Source: JANELJ01 sp024511395
GTDB taxonomy: Bacteria; Pseudomonadota; Gammaproteobacteria; GRL18
Direction of reading: 5' to 3'
DNA: 64,000 nucleotides
Assembly (NCBI GenBank): GCA_963681975.1
Contig: OY820613.1
Span: 620,001-684,000 of the forward strand
Part shown: positions 19,243 through 28,904 of the stretch, piece by piece
Numbering within the stretch: the first letter of the stretch is position 1
How the letters are laid out: each line of letters starts with the position of its first letter
Translations under genes and position numbers: made by a program
Notes under the pieces: generated by a model
Seen by the model: the letters and a program-made list of their open reading frames with translations, nothing else
Told to the model about the DNA's origin: nothing
Database searches by the model: none

Positions 19243-19775
19243 AGTTTTACTCTTTAGTCCGGCTTTAATGGTTTCAATCAGTAATTTTTCACTGCCTGAC
19301 TTACCCGGCCGGTTACGCCATTTAGTCATGGTCACAGGGTGTATGGGCATCTTATGCTGAAAGTATTCTTCACCACAAAAATATTACCAGTACGGATTTT
19401 CTGTCCAGCCTTTTACTACCTGTTCATCTGATAAATCATGCAGGTGTTTCAGGTAATGCAATCCTGCAATCAAACGGGTACGAATGGCAGGAACACCTTT
19501 AGTGGATACAAACAGAGCGCCCCATTCTTTATCAGGACTTTCCCGGTCTATATGTTTTGATAACTTAATCAACTCATGGTTTATGTCCAGCATGTTTTCA
19601 AGGCGCATCCTGAACAGGTCTTCCTGAGGTATTTTTGGCTGTTTCTCTGGCTTCATTTTGGTCTGGAAATTTGCAAGGTAATAAGGCTTATTTTACCAAA
19701 AACCTGCAAATTTAACACCCATAATCGCCAATATTTCCTTGTAAATCAATGTGCTATGATTTATTCAGGTCGGAC
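19235..19775 (-). mobile_element. IS-A copy f, left half only
   Basis: Reverse-strand fragment with an intact left terminal repeat ending at 19775 and the codons for about the first 140 transposase residues, including a TAA-type break near 19385 (ENPYW then stop; intact copies read ENPYWQYFCG). TAAGTA follows the left end, again TANNTA. It interrupts the DsbA-like gene. Confidence 0.85.
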
Positions 19776-19781
19776 TAAGTA

Positions 19782-20050
19782 GCCCGGCGCAGTCGGGTTT
19801 GTTCAGCCTGCTCTCAGAAGTCATAATTAAAGCGGATGCCGAGTACTTGCTGCTCAATTCGCTGCCAGGTGGCTTTTAACTGCTGCTGCATTTCCAGGGA
19901 CATGGGCTGGTCAGTATCTGGAGCCAGTCCGCCCAGCAGGCTGACGCTGGACACAAAATCGGGCAGTTGCTTTAGCAGTACCTGATAAACCGGTTTAAAG
20001 GCATAACACCAGCTGCACATGGGATCATGGATATAATACAGAGTACTCAT
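19782..20050 (-). pseudogene. DsbA-family thioredoxin-fold protein, N-terminal remnant
   Basis: Begins MSTLYYIHDPMCSWCYAF with a CSWC active-site motif, as in FrnE-like DsbA-superfamily oxidoreductases (usually about 210 residues). AGGGAA lies about 8 bases before ATG 20050. The frame reaches FNYDF and then TGA at 19814-19816, probably a former TGG. It continues EQAEQTRLRRAT up to IS-A copy f. About 60% of the protein is lost. It follows metH on the same strand. Confidence 0.75.
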
Positions 20051-20131
20051 TGGTATTTCCCTGAGAGCGTTAATACACTGCACCGAGCGCAGACATGGTT
20101 AAATATCCGGCATTAACTGTTCCTGGTAATG

Positions 20132-23100
20132 CTAATAGCCCAGCACAGGGGAGAGCCAGTGTTCGGCCTGTTCCAGGGTCATGCCTTTACGGCGGGCATA
20201 ATCCTCGACCTGATCCTTATGGATTTTTCCGGTGCCGAAATATTTTGATTCAGGATGAGAAAAATACATCCCGGAAACAGCCGCCGCCGGCATCATGGCA
20301 TAACTTTCAGTCAGTTCAATACCGACCTTGTCCTTAATATCCATTAAATCCCAGAGTATGCCTTTTTCGGTATGATCAGGACAGGCTGGATAACCGGGTG
20401 CAGGGCGGATCCCTTGGTATTTTTCTTGGATCAGGGCTTCATTATCCAGAGTTTCATCGGCGGCATAGCCCCAGTACTGTTTACGTACCAGTTCATGCAA
20501 TTTTTCAGCAAAGGCTTCGGCCAGCCGATCGGCTAGGGATTTAAGCATAATGGAACGGTAATCATCATGCTCTTTTTCAAATTCCAGTAAATGTTTTTCA
20601 ATACCAATGCCGGTGGTGACGGCAAAGGTACCCAGGTTATCTTTAATGCCACTGTCTTTAGGGGCAACAAAATCCGCTAGGCACTGGTTGTAGCGGCCCT
20701 TGGGCTGTTTCATCTGCTGACGCAGGAAGTGGAAAGTGGTTAATACCTGCTTGCGCTCATCATCGGTATAAAGTTCAACATCATCGTCATTGACGGTATT
20801 GGCCGGGTAAAAGCCAATAATGGCATTGGCCTGCAGCCACTTTTCACTGATAATTCTGTCCAGCATTTCCCGGGCATCGTGATAGACCTTGCGGGCTTCC
20901 GGACCATAGGTTTCATTATCCAGAATGGCCGGGAAACGTCCCTTGAGCTCCCAGGTCTGGAAAAATGGTCCCCAGTCTATGCGCTCTTTTAATTCACTTA
21001 AAGGGTAATCGATAATTTCCCGGGTACCAAAAAATGTGGGTTTAGTCGGCTGATAGTTACCAGACCAGTCAAAGGGAGGTTTATTGGCACGGGCCTGAGC
21101 AATGGGTACATGGTTGGTTTTGGTGCCTTTTTTAGCCCGGGCATCACGAATGGCTTGGTATTCATCGGCTACCGCTTTAATATAGTCGTCTTTCAGGGTA
21201 TCGGATAACAGGCTCTGGCTGACTCCCACGGCACGGGAGGCATCACTGACGTGGATCACGGCATGTTCATATTCCGGTGCAATTTTAACTGCAGTATGGA
21301 TACTGGAGGTGGTGGCACCGCCCAGAATAATGGGTGTAGTAAAGCCCTGGCGCTGCATTTCTTTGGCAATATGCACCATTTCATCCAGAGATGGTGTGAT
21401 CAGGCCGGACAGACCGATAATATCCACATTTTCGTCTTTGGCTTTCTGTAAAATATCCGCTGTGGGCACCATTACGCCCATATCAATCACTTCAAAGTTA
21501 TTACACTGCAGCACCACCCCGACAATATTTTTACCAATATCGTGGACATCACCCTTAACAGTGGCCATCAGGATCTTGCCATTGCTGGTCATGTCCGAAG
21601 TATCACTGGCCTGACGGTTCTTTTCTTTCAGGGCTTCAATATAGGGCATCAAGTAAGCTACGGACTTTTTCATGACCCTGGCAGACTTAACCACCTGGGG
21701 CAGGAACATTTTACCGCTGCCGAACAGGTCGCCCACTTCATTCATGCCGTCCATCAGGGGACCTTCAATGACTTCAATGGGCTCTGCAAACATCTGCCGG
21801 GCTTCTTCAGTGTCTTCTTCAATATGGCTGGTAATACCTTTGACCAAGGCATAACTTAGGCGTTTGGCTACCGGTAATTCACGCCACTGGGTATCCGGGC
21901 CGCTGCTACCGCCGCCAATCGATTCACCACGATATTTTTCAGCAATCTCCAGCAGGGCATCGGTGGCATCGGGGCTGCGGTTTAAAACCACATCTTCGAC
22001 CCGATCCCTTAATTCTTTGGGAATATCATCATAAATGGCCAGTTGTCCGGCATTAACAATGCCCATATCCATACCGGCCTGAATGGCATGGTATAAAAAG
22101 ACCGCGTGAATGGCTTCCCGAACTGGGTTATTACCACGAAATGAGAAGGATACATTGGACACTCCGCCGGAAACTTTGGCATAGGGCAGAGTCTGCTTAA
22201 TAATCCGGGTGGCTTCAATAAAGTCCACGCCGTAGTTATTATGCTCTTCAATACCCGTGGCTACGGCAAAGATATTGGGGTCAAAAATAATATCTTCTGG
22301 CGGAAAGCCGACTTCCTGAGTGAGGATTTCATAAGAACGGGTGCAGATGTCCACCTTGCGTTGCTGCGTATCAGCCTGACCGTCTTCATCAAAGGCCATT
22401 ACAATAGCGGCAGCGCCGTAACGGCGGATCAGTCGGGCGTGTTCGACAAACTTCTCCTTACCTTCCTTAAGGCTGATGGAGTTGACAATACCCTTGCCCT
22501 GTATGCATTTCAGACCGGCTTCAATGACCTCCCACTTGGAGGAGTCCACCATAATGGGGACTTTGGCAATTTCCGGTTCCGCAGCAATCAGGTTAAGAAA
22601 ACGAACCATGGCTGCCTTGCCGTCCAGCATGGCTTCATCCATATTGATGTCGATGATCTGGGCACCGTTTTCAATCTGATCCTGAGCAACTGAAATGGCT
22701 TCTTCGTAGTTTTTTTCCTTAATCAGGCGCAGAAATTTGGCTGAGCCGGTGACATTTGTCCGTTCACCCACATTAACAAACAGGGAGTCGTCATTAATAT
22801 TAAAGGCTTCCTGACCGGACAGGCGTAACTGGTGATCATCTTCAGGTGCTTTTCTCGGCGGGTGTTGTTCAACAGCGGCCTTAATGGCACGAATGGTATC
22901 TGGGGTGGTGCCGCAGCAGCCGCCGATAATATTTAAAAAACCGGAAGCGGCCCATTCTTCAATTTGTTCAGCCATGACTTCCGGAGACTCATCGTAGTCG
23001 CCCAGCTCATTAGGCAGTCCGGCATTAGGGTGAGCCGATACGGCGTAGGTGGCAATACGGGATAACTCTTCCACATAGGTGCGCAGTTCATCCGCACCTA

Positions 23101-23863
23101 GAGCGCAGTTCAGACCAATGGAAATAGGATCGGCATGATTTAGGGCATTATAAAAAGCCTCGGTGGTCTGACCGGACAGGGTACGGCCGGATTTGTCGGT
23201 TATGGTACCGGAGATCATAATAGGGTATTCAATTTTATGATCATCAAAATACTGTTTAACTGCAAACACCGCTGCCTTGGCATTGAGGGTGTCAAAAATA
23301 GTTTCAATCAGCAGAATATCCGCGCCGCCGTCCACCAGCCCCTTAGTGGCTTCATAGTAGGCATCCACCAGTTCATCAAAACTGATATTACGAAAGCCCG
23401 GATCATTGACATCGGGCGACATGCTGGCAGTACGGTTAGTGGGGCCTAAAACTCCGGCGACATAACGAGGTTTGCCGTCCTGCTGTTCTGCTTCATCGGC
23501 GGCTTCACGAGCCACTCGGGCAGAGGCCTCATTAAGCTCATAGGCCAGCGGCTCCATCTGGTAATCGGCCATGGCAATGGTAGTGGAGCTGAAGGTATTG
23601 GTTTCAATAATATCAGCGCCGGCCTCCAGATACTGGCTATGGATGGATTTAATGATCTGCGGCTGGGTAATTGACAGCAGGTCGTTATTGCCTTTCAGAT
23701 CACTGGGCCAGTCCTTAAAACGCTCACCCCGATAGTCGGCTTCATCCAGACCAAAGCCCTGAATCATAGTACCCATGGCACCATCAAGAAACAGAATGCG
23801 TTCTTTTAACTGCTTTTCTAACGGTGAAAACCGTTTGGAGCGGGCGATAGACGCGTCAACCAT
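20132..23863 (-). CDS. metH: Cobalamin-dependent methionine synthase MetH
   Basis: Full-length, 1243 residues (E. coli 1227). MetH moves a methyl group from methyltetrahydrofolate to homocysteine through cob(I)alamin. Domains in order: homocysteine-binding (residues 1-330; FLDGAMGTMIQ, LNCALG and the zinc-ligand motif GGCCGTTPDTI), pterin-binding (about 360-620; VNVGERTNVTGSAKF, GAQIIDINMDE), cap and B12-binding (about 660-910; DVHDIGKNIVG supplies the lower-axial His), and the AdoMet activation domain (RPAPGYPACPDHTEK). No lesions are seen. I find no cobalamin riboswitch in the 130 bases upstream. MetR, encoded at 6.7-7.7 kb, is a plausible activator. Confidence 0.97.
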   Translation of the reverse strand: MVDASIARSKRFSPLEKQLKERILFLDGAMGTMIQGFGLDEADYRGERFKDWPSDLKGNNDLLSITQPQIIKSIHSQYLEAGADIIETNTFSSTTIAMADYQMEPLAYELNEASARVAREAADEAEQQDGKPRYVAGVLGPTNRTASMSPDVNDPGFRNISFDELVDAYYEATKGLVDGGADILLIETIFDTLNAKAAVFAVKQYFDDHKIEYPIMISGTITDKSGRTLSGQTTEAFYNALNHADPISIGLNCALGADELRTYVEELSRIATYAVSAHPNAGLPNELGDYDESPEVMAEQIEEWAASGFLNIIGGCCGTTPDTIRAIKAAVEQHPPRKAPEDDHQLRLSGQEAFNINDDSLFVNVGERTNVTGSAKFLRLIKEKNYEEAISVAQDQIENGAQIIDINMDEAMLDGKAAMVRFLNLIAAEPEIAKVPIMVDSSKWEVIEAGLKCIQGKGIVNSISLKEGKEKFVEHARLIRRYGAAAIVMAFDEDGQADTQQRKVDICTRSYEILTQEVGFPPEDIIFDPNIFAVATGIEEHNNYGVDFIEATRIIKQTLPYAKVSGGVSNVSFSFRGNNPVREAIHAVFLYHAIQAGMDMGIVNAGQLAIYDDIPKELRDRVEDVVLNRSPDATDALLEIAEKYRGESIGGGSSGPDTQWRELPVAKRLSYALVKGITSHIEEDTEEARQMFAEPIEVIEGPLMDGMNEVGDLFGSGKMFLPQVVKSARVMKKSVAYLMPYIEALKEKNRQASDTSDMTSNGKILMATVKGDVHDIGKNIVGVVLQCNNFEVIDMGVMVPTADILQKAKDENVDIIGLSGLITPSLDEMVHIAKEMQRQGFTTPIILGGATTSSIHTAVKIAPEYEHAVIHVSDASRAVGVSQSLLSDTLKDDYIKAVADEYQAIRDARAKKGTKTNHVPIAQARANKPPFDWSGNYQPTKPTFFGTREIIDYPLSELKERIDWGPFFQTWELKGRFPAILDNETYGPEARKVYHDAREMLDRIISEKWLQANAIIGFYPANTVNDDDVELYTDDERKQVLTTFHFLRQQMKQPKGRYNQCLADFVAPKDSGIKDNLGTFAVTTGIGIEKHLLEFEKEHDDYRSIMLKSLADRLAEAFAEKLHELVRKQYWGYAADETLDNEALIQEKYQGIRPAPGYPACPDHTEKGILWDLMDIKDKVGIELTESYAMMPAAAVSGMYFSHPESKYFGTGKIHKDQVEDYARRKGMTLEQAEHWLSPVLGY

Positions 23864-24349
23864 TAATATAACCGTATTGATTTTGAAAGCCCGGTATTTT
23901 AACAGTTTTCCGCCTGTAAGTAGATGTTTTCCCCTGAAACAGGGGCAATATGCTGTTTGTCAATATTAGTTATGAGTTAATTTAATAGGCAGGTTAATCA
24001 TTTCGTTTTTTAAACAGGGCATAAATATAGGGCCGGGGATCGCCTAATGGATTGATGAAGGTATAATCCTCATGCTTAATGAGTTTAAACCCGCTACCCA
24101 TACGTTCTGTTATTTCTTTGATGGAATAACGATGAAGTTCAAGACCTGCGCATTTGGAGGCGCCCTTCGTTGAAAATTCTGCTAATAATACATATCCGCC
24201 CTGTGTTATTGCAGAGTGCAGGTTGGCAAAGTAGCCCTGAATATCTGTCTCTTCTAGTAGAAAATGAAGGACGGCACGATCAATCCAGATATCGGCCTGA
24301 GTAATGTCATCAGGAAGCGGTCTGGATATATCATGATGAAGCTAGGTTA

Positions 24350-25368
24350 ACCTGAGATCTGGATAAGAACCCAGTCATTTACCTAAATACAGAGAGTTTT
24401 CATATCACTCTCATCTATTCTGATTGTCGGCTTGTCTTTTTTATGACAATAGGCAATCAGAGAACCAATAAGGTTCAACATAAAACCACTTACGCTTCTA
24501 TGACGTGAATGTTCAATCTGTGTAATATTTTTTAGCTGCTCATTAACCGTTTCAATTATAAAACGTTTTTTCAGCATAATCTTATCCCACAATGCAATGG
24601 CACGTGTTTTCATGTTTCGTCTGACATTGGTAATAAGCCCGACATCCTGTTCAAACAGTTCATCACTTAAAAGACTGGAGACATAGCCTTTGTCACCATA
24701 AAGCTTTCCATATAAGTCTTTGGCCATTTCAGGAACCGGTTTTCTGTCATCTATATTACCGGCCGTCAATTTAGTGGCCAGTATTTCACCTTTATGATTA
24801 ATGATCAGGTGAAGTTTAAACCCATAGAACCACCCCATAGTCGATTTGCCTCGCTGATCAACACCATCAAAGACTTTATGCCTGGGTATGCGAATGTTGT
24901 GGCATACTTTAATGCTGGTCGCATCAACAAAGGCAATTCCGGTTGGCTTTCCTTTGCAATGAGTAAAGTAAGCGCATAATGGCACCAGTACCGATGACAT
25001 CACTCCCAGGAAACGGCTATAGCTCAATAAATTTGGAAACTCTTTCCTAAGATGTTGATGCACATGGCATAAATAATAACTCTTAAAATCTTTGTAATGT
25101 GGCTGATGAAAGTTAATCAGGATAGTCATCAGTTCACCGGGGCTCATTACACCTTGTCGTCTTCTCTTTTTATCACCGGATTCCAGCAGTGTTTTTTCCC
25201 ATTCAGGATAAAAGAACTGGTTGAAATCAGCGATATTACAATACAATTCATCTATAGTAGTCACTTGCCTGTTCCTTGTTCAAATTCATTTGATTTGGTC
25301 ATTAAATGATCTGATCGAGAAACAGGCATTTAGTTCAATATTTTTTAGTTCTTATCCAGAATTCAGGT
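24350..25368 (-). mobile_element. IS982-family element, intact, 1019 bp
   Basis: Inverted repeats as in the other two copies. TAGGTTA is duplicated on both sides (24343-24349 and 25369-25375). Inserted in the methyltransferase gene. Confidence 0.94.
24383..25264 (-). CDS. IS982-family transposase, intact
   Basis: 293 residues, the only uninterrupted IS982 transposase here. N-terminal helical part (MTTIDELYCNIADFNQFFYP), then the catalytic core: Asp in GIAFVDATSIKVC, Asp in YGDKGYVSS, Glu in KRFIIETVNEQLKN. Gly (GGA) stands at the position that is TGA in the copies at 16 and 45 kb. It could supply transposase in trans to them. Confidence 0.93.
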   Translation of the reverse strand: MTTIDELYCNIADFNQFFYPEWEKTLLESGDKKRRRQGVMSPGELMTILINFHQPHYKDFKSYYLCHVHQHLRKEFPNLLSYSRFLGVMSSVLVPLCAYFTHCKGKPTGIAFVDATSIKVCHNIRIPRHKVFDGVDQRGKSTMGWFYGFKLHLIINHKGEILATKLTAGNIDDRKPVPEMAKDLYGKLYGDKGYVSSLLSDELFEQDVGLITNVRRNMKTRAIALWDKIMLKKRFIIETVNEQLKNITQIEHSRHRSVSGFMLNLIGSLIAYCHKKDKPTIRIDESDMKTLCI

Positions 25369-25639
25369 TAGGTTAGTTTTTTATCTGTCCCGATTCTGTT
25401 TTTTAGCTTGTGTAAGGCTTTGTTGCTGATGTCATTGAGAATGAGATGATGTCCCGGCGCCCGGGAGAAATACAGTAGCAGGCATGTTTAAGGGAATGTG
25501 TTCAAGAAATTTCAGTGTTTGAGAAACATCTTTTTCGTACCAGCCTAATTCCGAGCTGGGTTTTTTTGAGAAAATGTCATTCCAGTGCTCATTCAGGTTG
25601 GCCATATTATTTTCCGGTGCTTAACGATAAGGTTTTCTT

Positions 25640-25663
25640 GTTTCCATACAGGAGCATGGGAAC
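25640..25663. repeat. REP-like palindrome, imperfect copy
   Basis: GTTTCCATAC and GCATGGGAAC form an imperfect hairpin resembling the perfect copy at 37893-37916. It lies between the methyltransferase start and a membrane-protein gene. Confidence 0.5.
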
Positions 25664-25702
25664 CAGAAGTAGTAGAAATTTGATGGTTTTGACTCACAGG
25701 TT

Positions 25703-26125
25703 TTAATGAGTATGCGGTATAAGATACTGTAATACATCTTCCAGAATAGCGGGATCAGGTAAGGAAGCAAAAATAAAGAACAACCAGATAGGGGCAAAAA
25801 TCAGGGCATAGAAGCGCAGCATCCAGTTGGATTGTAATAACCACCATTGCGCCATTTGGTCCAGAGAACTCTCAGAAAAGAAGGGTATGGTCATGGCCAG
25901 GAAAATAATGGCAATACCTAGGAACAACATCATATTAGGGAAGCCGGTAAACGGGGCAGCGGCAATAATAATAAAGCCCATTAACATGCGGATAATAATA
26001 ACCACATTAATCCAGCGCTCATCAAAGAAAAAATATAATAATCGTTTCATTGTGCCGGTAAAAAAGAACAATAAAACACTGATTAAGAATAACACAGTGG
26101 CAATAAATGTAATAATATAAGCCAT
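25703..26125 (-). CDS. Four-helix membrane protein, unknown
   Basis: 140 residues with about four hydrophobic helices: residues 2-23, 38-58, 65-85 and 104-122. There are no charged motifs suggesting catalysis and I recognise no family. The frame is uninterrupted and begins 37 bases after the end of the HAD phosphatase gene on the same strand, so they may form one unit. Confidence 0.6.
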   Translation of the reverse strand: MAYIITFIATVLFLISVLLFFFTGTMKRLLYFFFDERWINVVIIIRMLMGFIIIAAAPFTGFPNMMLFLGIAIIFLAMTIPFFSESSLDQMAQWWLLQSNWMLRFYALIFAPIWLFFIFASLPDPAILEDVLQYLIPHTH

Positions 26126-26162
26126 TCGATCCCTGTTAAAGCATAAAAAAGTCTCACTCCGA

Positions 26163-26861
26163 TTATAACGGTTCCAAAAGGGCTGGCAATTGATTTAATT
26201 GATCTATCTCTAGGAAAGGTGAATTAAGTGCTTCGGGCCAGGGCAGATGATTGCGGTTTAGCCAGACAGCCCGGATACCGGATTGCTGAGCTCCCATAAT
26301 ATCTGTGACTGGATCATCACCAATATGGATAATTTCATCCGTAGTTAGCTGTTCCAGTTCCAGCAGGGTATTGAACACAATGGGGTGGGGCTTTTGCTGT
26401 CCGGCATCGGCTGCCGACCAGGAAAAATCAAATAGCTGTCCCAGGCCGATACGATAAATATCGGCATTACCATTACTTACGGTTCCCAGCCTATAGCGTG
26501 GTTTGAGTATTTGCAGGGTAGGGATAACATCATCGTATAAACTGACCTTATTACGTTCTCTGGCATACAGTTCAAAGGCATCCTGAATAAACTGCTGTTC
26601 CTGTTCCGGGTTATAACCCAGCTCTCTGGACAGTTCACTAAAGGATTTTTTGCGTAGCGCCGTCAGATCATGGGCAATATGCTGATGCCGTTCGGCTAGT
26701 TTCAGGCGTTTCTCGCGCAGGTCGTTAATGGAGTATTGCTGAGTGATTTCAGGGTGGCGTTGTTCAAACCATTGATACAGGCTTTCTTCAGTACACTGAA
26801 TAGTAGCCATATTAGGCCAGAGGGTATCATCCAGATCAAAAGTGAGTAATTTTATGGGCAT
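26163..26861 (-). CDS. HAD-superfamily hydrolase, subfamily IA (YigB-like)
   Basis: 232 residues with all four HAD motifs: DLDDTLW at residues 9-15 (nucleophile and acid/base Asp), TVSNGNAD (motif II Ser/Thr), the Lys of QQKPHP (motif III) and HIGDDPVTDIMGA (motif IV). A helical cap lies between motifs I and II (about residues 20-115). YigB of E. coli, an FMN phosphatase, has the same design, but the substrate here is not certain. Confidence 0.85.
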   Translation of the reverse strand: MPIKLLTFDLDDTLWPNMATIQCTEESLYQWFEQRHPEITQQYSINDLREKRLKLAERHQHIAHDLTALRKKSFSELSRELGYNPEQEQQFIQDAFELYARERNKVSLYDDVIPTLQILKPRYRLGTVSNGNADIYRIGLGQLFDFSWSAADAGQQKPHPIVFNTLLELEQLTTDEIIHIGDDPVTDIMGAQQSGIRAVWLNRNHLPWPEALNSPFLEIDQLNQLPALLEPL

Positions 26862-26987
26862 AAATCCATAAGCTCGGTTAAAAAGAGCCAGTTAATTTTA
26901 TTACTGTAACTAAAGTTTAGAGTTTCAGCTCCCCCAAAAAGGAGAATCATTTAAAATTTATTGATTACCTCAGTTAACCGATAGTCC

Positions 26988-27099
26988 GTAACAGGAACCG
27001 GGTATCCCTTGCTGAAGCCGCCGTGAATCCATCCATGGATGCTTTTCGACAGCCACCCTGCTGTCGAAACTTCATCAAGGGACACCCGGCCCCTGTTAC
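26988..27099. repeat. Composite palindromic repeat inside the IS leader
   Basis: The outer arms GTAACAGG and CCTGTTAC extend with mismatches to about 30 bases each (ACCGGGT-CCCTTG-TGAAG). Inside is a second hairpin TTTCGACAGC/GCTGTCGAAA and the stretch AATCCATCCATGGA. The core resembles, in inverse orientation, the repeat between ccmC and ccmD. Confidence 0.75.
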
Positions 27100-27224
27100 T
27101 CCGAGGTAAACAAAATAATTCAGTAAAAACAGGAGAAAAATGTAAAAAAAAGCAAAAAACAGTTGACAAAAATTCGGCAGCATTGCTGCCTTCAGTAAGA
27201 AAAAACAAACTTCTGGAGGCCGCA

Positions 27225-28514
27225 ATGCACACCAAAGGATACGGCAATATCCCCGGTGAACTGTTTTATTACATAACATTTTTAACCCGAGCACTACCCC
27301 TTAGGAGCGCAAAAACCTTTATTGAGTTACTAATGGGCAGTTTATTAACTCAATCAGGGTTTGTAACCAGTGCTATCTGGATACTGGACATGGCCAGACA
27401 ATGGCCCGGTTATTATAAATGGCTTGAAACCGGTCATTGGTCTTATCTTAAACTGATGAGACAGTGGACGGCTCTGTTTCTAAAGCTGTTTGGGGATAAT
27501 CCGGTTTATCTGGCCATAGATGACCCTATCGTGCTGCGTCATTCCAAAAAGGCACCCATGAGTCAGATACACCACCAGCATGGTAATAAAACCAATCTGT
27601 CCCGGTATGTCAGAGGGCAATGCCGGGTAGCACTGGCTGCGATTGTTAAGCGTTCTGGCTGTAATACGGCTCTGCCATTGTTATTACGTTTAACACCACA
27701 GGCCTGTAACATTGGTAAACTGGTGATTGCCCGAAGTCTTATCCGGGCATTGCTGGAACCGCTAAAAGATAAAGCGGTTACTGTATTGGTGGACAGTTGG
27801 TATATGTGCCGTTCTTTTATTGAACCGGTACAGGCTTATAATATGACGGTTATAGATCAGGTACGAATCGATACCGTATTATATAAACGACCCCGGTAAG
27901 GTAAAGGCCGGGGACGACCCGGAAAATATGGGACACGTTATACAAAAGAAGAAATTAAACGGCTGCCTTTAAATAAGGAAACCGTACACCTGTATGGACG
28001 TGAACAGCAGGTTAATTACCGAACAGCGGTGGCTAAAGCACGCTTTCTGAATGGTCAGTCGGTATGCTTTGTCTGGTGTGAGTTTGAGGACTCTAAAGGG
28101 AAAAAAAGACCACGTCTATTACTGTCAACAGATATGCAGTTAAGTGGTCTGGATATTATTGTCGCTTATGAAAAGCGCTGGTCGATTGAGCCCTTGTTCA
28201 ATCAGTTAAAAAATGACTGGGGCATGAAACAGACCTGGCAGAAAACCCGGAAGGTGTTACATCGATGGGTACACATTATTGCTCTGGGGTATATTATACC
28301 TCAATTGCGGGCTATTAAATGTCCGGACCCGGTATTGCGCGTAATTGATAATACGCCCTGGCGAAAGAATACACCCATTACTGCCGGAAGAATACGAATG
28401 GGACTGATAAGGTATTTTTCGCAGGTTAGGGTCAGGGACTGGTGGGATGGTAAGTCCCAAAAATTCCACCCGCCGGATATGGATATTTTAAGGCGATTTG
28501 AAGATTTGTTATAA
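27225..28514 (+). pseudogene. IS4/IS701-like transposase with nonsense codon
   Basis: The start at ATG 27225 is set by a strong GGAGG five bases upstream; MHTKGYGNIPGELFYY follows. The frame runs 224 codons to a TAA at 27897-27899, then continues in phase (GKGRGRPGKYGTRY) to 28514, about 429 codons in all. Catalytic-looking acidic residues: YLAIDDPIVLRHS, TVLVDSWYMC and the Glu of KRWSIEPLFNQLKN. The last is typical of IS4/IS701-type DDE enzymes; I cannot place it more finely by eye. Confidence 0.75.
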
Positions 28515-28678
28515 AAACAATTTCAAAACAGCTGGTTATAAACAAATTGTTAAAGAACGTATGAGCGAAACAGGACTCTCAAGGGTGAGCTGTCGCTCTA
28601 AACTTTAGTTACTATAAAAGTAATAGTAATAGTAAAAATAAATTATATAGGATTAATGCGAACAGGATAAGAAAAAAA

Positions 28679-28755
28679 TGGCGGAACGGACGGGACTCGA
28701 ACCCGCGACCCCCTGCGTGACAGGCAGGTATTCTAACCAGCTGAACTACCGCTCC
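28679..28755 (-). tRNA. tRNA-Asp (GTC)
   Basis: 77-nt cloverleaf on the minus strand: acceptor GGAGCGG pairing with CCGTTCC, D-arm AGTTCAGCTGGTTAGA, anticodon stem CCTGC/GCAGG with loop CTGTCAC (anticodon GTC), T-arm GCGGGTTCGAGTCCCGT and an encoded CCA end. Confidence 0.97.
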
Positions 28756-28904
28756 GAAGTGGTGCGTATTATAAGATACTGAAAAAAAAATACTAGCCCT
28801 TTTTTTAAACTTTTTTAAAAAAATTAAAATAATTTAAACTTTTTACTCACTATAGCGGATAATGGTATCCTTTCCTTTTGCGTTATTTATGCAGGTTCTC
28901 TTAT

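Larger units (their letters stand above)
23994..25605 (-). pseudogene. Class I SAM-dependent methyltransferase, interrupted by IS982
   Basis: The start (ATG 25605) reads MANLNEHWNDIFSKKPSSELGWYEKD, then FLPGAG, the SAM-binding glycine loop. Directly after it the frame shifts, and GHHLILNDISNKALHKLK continues in another frame, as if about 10-12 codons were lost. An IS982 copy then splits the gene at TAGGTTA. The downstream part reads DIWIDRAVLHFLLEETDIQGYF to FKKRND and stops at 23994. The fold is clear, the substrate is not. Two independent lesions. Confidence 0.8.
26906..28612 (+). mobile_element. IS4/IS701-like element with 17-bp inverted repeats
   Basis: GTAACTAAAGTTTAGAG at 26906-26922 is repeated in inverse at 28596-28612. 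Between them are an unusual palindromic repeat (26988-27099) and one transposase frame with a stop. I could not identify a convincing target duplication. Confidence 0.75.

Noticed and set aside
22241..22693. 150-residue antisense ORF within metH
   Set aside because: Shadow of the metH coding frame; no start signal and metH itself is fully supported.
23864..23993. Possible cobalamin riboswitch or terminator before metH
   Set aside because: Only 130 bases are present, too short for a B12 riboswitch and without the B12 box. The small CCCCTG/CAGGGG hairpin at about 23933-23947 lacks a T-run on the minus strand.
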